Below, piece by piece: positions 58,540-64,000 of a stretch of DNA of 64,000 bases. This DNA comes from Streptomyces sp. TRM70350 (lineage in GTDB: Bacteria; Actinomycetota; Actinomycetes; Streptomycetales; Streptomycetaceae): the NCBI RefSeq assembly GCF_019219825.1, contig NZ_JAHUXH010000001.1, positions 186,001-250,000 of the forward strand, written 5' to 3'. Numbering within the stretch: the stretch's first letter is position 1; the number at the start of each line of letters is the position of its first letter. A model generated the notes under the pieces. The model searched no databases. It saw only the letters and a program-made list of their open reading frames with translations, and was not told the DNA's origin. Position numbers and translations under genes: made by a program.

Positions 58540-59876
58540 AGCTGACGATTCTGGGCGGTGGCGGATTCCGGGTGCCGCTCGTGTACGGGGCGCTCCTCGG
58601 GGACCGTGCCGAGGGCCGGGTGACGCGCGTCGTGCTGCACGATCTGGACGCCGGTCGGCTGCACGCGGTCACCCGCGTGCTGGCCGAACAGGCCGCCGGT
58701 GTCCCCGACGCGCCCGAGGTCACCGCCACCACCGACCTCGACGAGGGCCTGCGCGGCGCCGACTTCGTGTTCTCCGCGATCCGCGTCGGCGGCCTTCAGG
58801 GGCGCGCCGACGACGAGCGGGTGGCGCTGGCCGAGGGTGTCCTGGGCCAGGAGACCGTCGGCGCGGGCGGCATCGCCTACGGCCTGCGGACCGTGCCGGT
58901 CGCCGTCGACATCGCCCGGCGCGTCGCCCGGCTCGCGCCCGACGCGTGGGTCATCAACTTCACCAACCCGGCCGGACTGGTCACCGAGGCCATGTCCCGC
59001 CACCTCGGCGACCGCGTCATCGGCATCTGCGACTCGCCGGTGGGCCTCGGCCGCCGTATCGCCCGCGTGCTCGGCGTGAAGAACCCGGCGGAGGCGTGGA
59101 TCGACTACGTCGGCCTCAACCACCTCGGCTGGGTGCGCGGCCTGCGCGTCGCGGGCCGCGACGAACTGCCGCGTCTGCTCGCCGACCCGGACCTGCTGGG
59201 CTCCTTCGAGGAGGGCAAGCTCTTCGGCGTCGACTGGCTCCAGTCGCTGGGCGCGATCCCCAACGAGTACCTGCACTACTACTACTTCAACCGCGAGGCC
59301 GTCCGCGCCTACCAGGCGGCCGAGCAGACCCGTGGCGCCTTCCTCCGCGACCAGCAGGCCCGTTTCTACGCGCAGATGCGCAACGCGGACGCCTCCGCGC
59401 TCCAGGCCTGGGACGCCACCCGCGCCGAGCGCGAGGCCACGTACATGGCGGAGAACCGGGAGACGGCGGGCGCCGGTGAGCGGGACGCCGACGACCTGTC
59501 CGGCGGGTACGAGAAGGTGGCGCTGGCACTGATGCGGGCCATCGCGCGGGACGAGCGGACGACCCTGATCCTCAACGTCCGCAACCGCAGCACGCTGTCG
59601 GTGCTCGACACGGAAGCTGTCATCGAGGTGCCCTGCCTGGTCGACGCCAACGGCGCCCACCCGGTCTCCGTCGACCCGCTGCCCGGCCACGCCACCGGCC
59701 TGGTCTGCGCGGTGAAGGCGGTCGAGCGCGAGGTGTTGTCGGCTGCCGAGTCCGGTTTTCGTACGACGGCTGTGAAGGCCTTCGCGCTGCATCCGCTGGT
59801 CGACTCGGTCAACGTGGCCCGGCGGCTCGTCGACGGCTACAGGGCCGTCCACCCCGGCCTGTCGTACCTCAAGTAG
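58536..59876 (+). CDS. GH4 family NAD- and metal-dependent 6-phospho-glycosidase
   Basis: 446 residues from the GTG at 58536. GH4 marks: NAD loop LTILGGGGFRVP, NFTNPAG near residue 148, metal-binding Cys in GICDSPVG and His in GLNHLGW near residue 190, and late FALHPLVDS. The family cleaves alpha- or beta-6-phosphoglycosides by oxidation and elimination with NAD+ and Mn2+. This member follows the CelF/BglT-like group. The pairing with a kinase fits phosphorylated sugars being split, but no PTS is nearby. Confidence 0.93.
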   Translation: MKLTILGGGGFRVPLVYGALLGDRAEGRVTRVVLHDLDAGRLHAVTRVLAEQAAGVPDAPEVTATTDLDEGLRGADFVFSAIRVGGLQGRADDERVALAEGVLGQETVGAGGIAYGLRTVPVAVDIARRVARLAPDAWVINFTNPAGLVTEAMSRHLGDRVIGICDSPVGLGRRIARVLGVKNPAEAWIDYVGLNHLGWVRGLRVAGRDELPRLLADPDLLGSFEEGKLFGVDWLQSLGAIPNEYLHYYYFNREAVRAYQAAEQTRGAFLRDQQARFYAQMRNADASALQAWDATRAEREATYMAENRETAGAGERDADDLSGGYEKVALALMRAIARDERTTLILNVRNRSTLSVLDTEAVIEVPCLVDANGAHPVSVDPLPGHATGLVCAVKAVEREVLSAAESGFRTTAVKAFALHPLVDSVNVARRLVDGYRAVHPGLSYLK

Positions 59877-59897
59877 AGCCCCGAGGAGGGCAGTTCC

Positions 59898-62800
59898 ATG
59901 CACGACGAACGCCGCCGGATCGAGGAGCGCGTCGAGCGCCTCCACAACCAGCGCATCAAGCCCGCGATCTACGCGGCCACCGTCCCCCTCACCGTCGAGT
60001 CCTGGCAGGCACCGGGCGAGCCGGTCCCGTTCGCGGAGGCCGCAGGCGCCCCGTACGAGCCCTTCGCCATGAACACCCCCTGGGGCCCGCCCTGGGGCAC
60101 CACCTGGTTCCGCATGCGCGGACAGGTCCCCGCCGACTGGGCGGGCCGGCGTGTCGAGGCGGTCATCGACCTCGGCTTCGTCGGCGACTGGCCCGGCAAC
60201 CAGGCCGAGGCCCTGGTCCACCTCGCGGACGGCACCCCGCTGAAGGCGGTCAACCCGCAGAACCAGTACGTGCCGATCGCGCACCCGGCCGCGGGCGGGG
60301 AGCCGGTCGACTATCTGGTCGAGGCGGCCTCGAACCCCGACATCCTGGCGAACGACTTCGCGGAGCCGACGCCCCTCGGAGACGTGCGCACCGCCGGGGA
60401 CAAGCCCCTCTACACCTTCCGCCGAGCCGACCTCGCGATCCTCGACGAGGCGGTCTGGCACCTCTCCCTCGACGTCCAGGTGCTGCACGAGCTGATGCTG
60501 GAGCTGGGCGAGCACGACCCGCGCCGCCACGAGATCATGCACGCGCTCGACCGGGCGATGGACGCCCTCGACCTGGACGACATCTCCGGTACGGCGGCCG
60601 ACGCCCGCGCGGTCCTGCGCCCCGTCCTCGCCAGGCCCGCGCACGCCAGCGCGCACACCCTCTCCGCCGTCGGCCACGCGCACATCGACTCCGCGTGGCT
60701 GTGGCCGATCCGCGAGACCAAGCGCAAGACCTCCCGCACCTTCTCCAACGTCACCGCGCTCGCCGAGGAGTACGACGAGTTCGTCTTCGCCTGCTCCCAG
60801 GCCCAGCAGTACGAGTGGGTGCGCGACAACCACCCCCAGGTGTGGGAGCGGATCAAGAAGGCGGTCGCCGACGGCAGCTGGGCGCCGGTCGGCGGCATGT
60901 GGGTGGAGGCCGACGGCAACCTGCCCGGCGGTGAGGCCATGGCCCGCCAGCTGATCCACGGCAAGCGCTTCTTCATGGAGCACTTCGGCATCGAGACCAA
61001 GGGCGTCTGGCTGCCCGACTCCTTCGGCTACACCGCCGCCTACCCGCAGCTCGCCAGGCTCGCCGGGAACGAGTGGTTCCTCACCCAGAAGATCTCCTGG
61101 AACCAGACCAACAAGTTCCCGCACCACACCTTCTGGTGGGAGGGCATCGACGGCACCCGCGTCTTCACCCACTTCCCGCCCGTCGACACCTACAACGCCG
61201 AGTTCTCCGGCAAGGAGATGGCCCACGCCGTCCGCAACTACCAGGACAAGGGCCGCGGTACGAGGTCGCTGGCGCCCTTCGGCCACGGCGACGGCGGCGG
61301 CGGTCCCACCCGCGAGATGCTGGAGCGCGCCCGGCGGCTGGCCGACCTGGAGGGCTCGGCGAAGGTCCGCATCGAACACCCGGACGCCTTCTTCGCCGCC
61401 GCCCGCGCCGAGTACCCGGACGCCCCGGTCTGGGTCGGCGAGCTCTACCTGGAGCTGCACCGCGCCACGTACACCACCCAGGCCCGCACCAAGCAGGGCA
61501 ACCGGCGCAGCGAACACCGGCTGCGCGAGGCGGAGTTGTGGGCGACGACGGCGGCCCTGCACGCGCCGGGCTACGCGTACCCGTACGAGCGGCTCGACCG
61601 CCTGTGGAAGACGGTCCTGCTCCACCAGTTCCACGACATCCTGCCGGGCTCGTCGATCGCGTGGGTGCACCGGGAGGCGGAAGCCGAGTACGCGCGGGTG
61701 GCGCAGGAGCTGGAGGCGCTGACGCGGGAGGCGTTGGCGGCGCTGGGGACGGGCGAGGCGCGGGCGTTCAACACCAGCCCGTTCGACCGGCACGAGGTGG
61801 TCCGGAGCGCCGACGGCGAGACCACCGTCGTGCAGGTCCCGGCGAACGGCAGCGCGCCCCTGGACAACACCCCGACCCCCGACATGGTGATCGTCACCGA
61901 CCGCACCCTCGACAACGGCCTCGTCCGCGTGACCGTCGCAGACGACGGCACCCTCGCCTCCGTCCGCGACCTGCGCGCCCACCGCGAGGTCCTCGCGGGC
62001 CCCGGCAACCTGCTGCGCCTCCACACGGACCTGCCCAACTACTGGGACGCCTGGGACATCGACAAGCACTACAGGAACCGCTGCACCGACCTGCTGGACG
62101 CCGACTCCATCACCATCGTGGAGCGGGACCCCCTGCTGGGCGCGCTGAAGATCGAGCGCTCCTTCGGCCGGGGCTCGAAGATCACCCAGACGATCACCCT
62201 CCGCTCCGGCAGCCCCCGCATCGACATCGAGACCGAGATCGACTGGCACGAGGCCGAGAAGATCCTCAAGGCGGCCTTCCCGGTGGACCTCCGCGCACCC
62301 CACTCCTCCGCCGAGATCCAGTTCGGCCACGTCCAGCGCCCCACGCACACCAACACCAGCTGGGAGTCGGCCCGCTTCGAGGTCTCCGGCCACCGCTGGG
62401 TGCACATCGGCGAACCCGGCTACGGCGTAGCGGTCCTCAACGACTCCACGTACGGCCACGACGTCACCCGCACGGTCCGCGAGGACGGCGGTACGACCAC
62501 GACCGTCGCCCTCAGCCTCGTCCGCGCCCCGCGTGTCCCGGACCCGGAGGCCGATCAGGGCCGCCACCGCTTCACGTACGCCCTGCTGCCCGGAGCGACC
62601 GTCGAGGACGCGATCGCCCAGGGCTACGCCCTCAACCTCCCGCTGCGCGTCGCGGACTCCGCGGGCGCCCCGGAGCCCGTCGTCTCCGTGGCGGGCGAGG
62701 GCGTGACCGTCGAGGCCGTGAAGCTCGCCGACGACCGCTCCGGCGACGTCGTCGTACGGCTCTACGAGTCCCGGGGCGGCCGCGCCACCGGCGTCCTGCG

Positions 62801-62942
62801 CACCGGCTTCCCCCTCGCGGGTGCTCAGGTGACCGACCTCCTGGAACGCCCCCTCGGTGCAGCGGACCTCGACGGCGAGGGAGCGGTCCGGGTCGAGCTG
62901 CGGCCGTTCCAGATCCTGACCCTTCGACTGGCCAGGAGCTAG
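59898..62942 (+). CDS. GH38 alpha-mannosidase
   Basis: 1014 residues from the ATG at 59898 with GAGGAGGGC ahead. Zinc site GHAHIDSAWLWPIRETKRK near residue 260 (H-x-D), nucleophile Asp in WVEADGNLPGGEAM, SFGYTAAYPQLARLAG, and a late zinc His in LLHQFHDILPGSSI. Galactose-mutarotase-like and beta domains follow. There is no signal peptide, so it trims alpha-mannosides in the cytoplasm. The size matches bacterial ManA-type enzymes. It lies 21 bases after GH4 and 2 before the fucosidase gene. Confidence 0.95.
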   Translation: MHDERRRIEERVERLHNQRIKPAIYAATVPLTVESWQAPGEPVPFAEAAGAPYEPFAMNTPWGPPWGTTWFRMRGQVPADWAGRRVEAVIDLGFVGDWPGNQAEALVHLADGTPLKAVNPQNQYVPIAHPAAGGEPVDYLVEAASNPDILANDFAEPTPLGDVRTAGDKPLYTFRRADLAILDEAVWHLSLDVQVLHELMLELGEHDPRRHEIMHALDRAMDALDLDDISGTAADARAVLRPVLARPAHASAHTLSAVGHAHIDSAWLWPIRETKRKTSRTFSNVTALAEEYDEFVFACSQAQQYEWVRDNHPQVWERIKKAVADGSWAPVGGMWVEADGNLPGGEAMARQLIHGKRFFMEHFGIETKGVWLPDSFGYTAAYPQLARLAGNEWFLTQKISWNQTNKFPHHTFWWEGIDGTRVFTHFPPVDTYNAEFSGKEMAHAVRNYQDKGRGTRSLAPFGHGDGGGGPTREMLERARRLADLEGSAKVRIEHPDAFFAAARAEYPDAPVWVGELYLELHRATYTTQARTKQGNRRSEHRLREAELWATTAALHAPGYAYPYERLDRLWKTVLLHQFHDILPGSSIAWVHREAEAEYARVAQELEALTREALAALGTGEARAFNTSPFDRHEVVRSADGETTVVQVPANGSAPLDNTPTPDMVIVTDRTLDNGLVRVTVADDGTLASVRDLRAHREVLAGPGNLLRLHTDLPNYWDAWDIDKHYRNRCTDLLDADSITIVERDPLLGALKIERSFGRGSKITQTITLRSGSPRIDIETEIDWHEAEKILKAAFPVDLRAPHSSAEIQFGHVQRPTHTNTSWESARFEVSGHRWVHIGEPGYGVAVLNDSTYGHDVTRTVREDGGTTTTVALSLVRAPRVPDPEADQGRHRFTYALLPGATVEDAIAQGYALNLPLRVADSAGAPEPVVSVAGEGVTVEAVKLADDRSGDVVVRLYESRGGRATGVLRTGFPLAGAQVTDLLERPLGAADLDGEGAVRVELRPFQILTLRLARS

Positions 62943-62944
62943 CC

Positions 62945-64000
62945 GTGCCCATGCAGCCCTGGTTCACCGACGCCAAGCTCGGCATCTTCGTCCACTGGGG
63001 CGTCTACGCCGTCGACGGCGTCCAGGAGTCCTGGTCGTTCTACGACGACATCGTGCCGTACGACCAGTACATGTCCCAGCTGGACCGCTTCACGGCCTCC
63101 CGCTACGACCCGCGCGCCTGGGTGAAGCTCTTCGCGAGCGCCGGTGCCAGGTACGCCGTCCTGACCAGCCGCCACCACGACGGCGTCGCCCTGTGGGACA
63201 CCGCCCACGGCGACCTGAACGTGGGCCGCGACCTGATCGCCGGATACGCCGACGCGCTGCGCGAGCAGGGCCTCAAGGTCGGTCTGTACTACTCGCACTC
63301 CGACTGGAGCCACCCCGACTACGCCTCCACCCGCAAACCGGGCCGACCACCGGAGCTGGCGGACAACCACTACTCGGAATGCCCGGCCGGGGAGGAGGAC
63401 CCGGCCGCCTGGGAGCGGTTCCTCGCCTACCGCGACGGCCAGATCCGCGAACTCACCTCCCGCTACCGGCCCGACCTGATGTGGTTCGACGGCGAGTGGG
63501 ACCGCAGCGCGGAGCAGTGGCGCATCCCCGAGCTCGCCGCGCTGATCCGCTCCGAGGTGCCGGACGTCGTCCTCAACGCCCGCATGCTCAGCGAGGGCGA
63601 CTACGCCACACCCGAACAGGGCGCCCCGGTGGTCCCGCCCGAAGGCCCCTGGGAGCTGTGCCTGACGATCAACGACTCGTGGGGCCACCAGCACCACGAC
63701 CACCACCACAAGTCGGTGGACCAGCTGATCCGCTACTTCACCGAGACGATCGGCGGCGGTGGCAACCTGCTGCTCGGTGTCGGCCCGCGCGAGGACGGCA
63801 CCATCCCCGCGGAACAGGCCGAACGGCTTCAGGGGCTCGGCGCGTGGATCCGCAGGCACGCGGAGGCCGTGTACGGGACCGGTCGGGGCCTCCCCGCCGG
63901 GCATCACTACGGCCCGAGCACCCTCTCCCCGGACCGCCGCACGCTGTACCTGACCCTCTTCGACGCCCCACGCGCCGAGATCAACGTGCGCGGACTGCTC
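62945..64000 (+). CDS. GH29 alpha-L-fucosidase (3' end outside window)
   Basis: 352 residues are in view from the GTG at 62945, with AGGAG six bases upstream (ATG 62951 is the alternative). GH29 marks: WFTDAKLGIFVHWGVYAV at the start, LTSRHHDGVALWD (substrate His pair), GLYYSHSDW and the catalytic nucleophile region LMWFDGEWD near residue 180, then NDSWGH and GGGGNLLLGVGP. The C-terminal beta domain begins before the window ends. No signal peptide. It releases fucose, completing a galactosidase/mannosidase/fucosidase set. Confidence 0.94.
   Translation, partial: MPMQPWFTDAKLGIFVHWGVYAVDGVQESWSFYDDIVPYDQYMSQLDRFTASRYDPRAWVKLFASAGARYAVLTSRHHDGVALWDTAHGDLNVGRDLIAGYADALREQGLKVGLYYSHSDWSHPDYASTRKPGRPPELADNHYSECPAGEEDPAAWERFLAYRDGQIRELTSRYRPDLMWFDGEWDRSAEQWRIPELAALIRSEVPDVVLNARMLSEGDYATPEQGAPVVPPEGPWELCLTINDSWGHQHHDHHHKSVDQLIRYFTETIGGGGNLLLGVGPREDGTIPAEQAERLQGLGAWIRRHAEAVYGTGRGLPAGHHYGPSTLSPDRRTLYLTLFDAPRAEINVRGLL

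Noticed and set aside
58530..62567. 1345-codon open frame on the minus strand
   Set aside because: It is the antisense shadow of the GH4 and GH38 genes, whose motifs are certain; its composition (Val/Gly/Arg/Asp-rich) is typical of shadow frames in high-GC DNA.

Overview
The window is high-GC DNA with Streptomyces-type features: GTG and TTG starts, stop/start overlaps (ATGA, GTGA, TTGA), Tat signals, and long open shadow frames. Its backbone resembles, from memory, the Streptomyces coelicolor region around SCO6650-SCO6663: an eight-gene block with a second GTP cyclohydrolase II, then gnd-pgi-opcA-zwf-tal. That points to a Streptomyces chromosome. Many gene remnants suggest a part of the chromosome where accessory genes are being lost.

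Layout. 1-500: end of an unidentified gene, a tRNA-Leu(GAG) and a terminator. 576-6705: secreted or membrane housekeeping-type genes (SPOR/phosphodiester glycosidase, membrane EEP nuclease/phosphatase, glycerophosphodiester phosphodiesterase), a nucleotidyltransferase and an acetyltransferase. 5812-7523: decay zone with an EF-G-like C-terminal remnant and a chimera of a peptide/nickel-type binding protein and an MFS exporter, followed by 33-bp tandem repeats.

7724-15666: the most interesting block. A CDP-alcohol phosphatidyltransferase and a creatininase-family hydrolase flank or oppose a plus-strand run of medium-chain dehydrogenase, 6-pyruvoyl-tetrahydropterin-synthase-like protein, glycosyltransferase, methyltransferase-like protein, flippase-like membrane protein and a GTP cyclohydrolase II with Met120 where the normal enzyme has Tyr. 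It looks like a dedicated route from GTP through a formylated diaminopyrimidine to an unknown, possibly membrane-linked, product.

15914-26646: serine hydrolase, truncated MFS gene with orphan operator-like sites, F420-type PPOX protein, hemerythrin and ferritin-like pair, an orphan cytochrome oxidase subunit I with a coupled small membrane protein, a DHA2 exporter and a YcnI copper-type protein. 26711-27558: three C-terminal scraps of a quinate/shikimate catabolic locus. 27545-35889: a membrane beta-helix protein and the minus-strand pentose-phosphate operon (tal, zwf, opcA, pgi, gnd), whose first gene, tkt, survives only as fragments.

36029-46955: AraC remnant, secreted GH16-CBM6 glucanase under a LacI-family-type operator, secreted alpha/beta hydrolase coupled to an MHS transporter, and a MarR- and PaaX-flanked operon (SDR, amidohydrolase, acyl-CoA synthetase, MaoC-like hydratase). 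46996-64000: a divergent glycan-use locus. Minus strand: PfkB kinase, ABC binding protein, two permeases, GH2 beta-galactosidase, metallophosphoesterase and PHP hydrolase. Plus strand: DeoR regulator, GH4, GH38 alpha-mannosidase and GH29 fucosidase. The enzyme set suits trimming of complex host- or fungus-type glycans.
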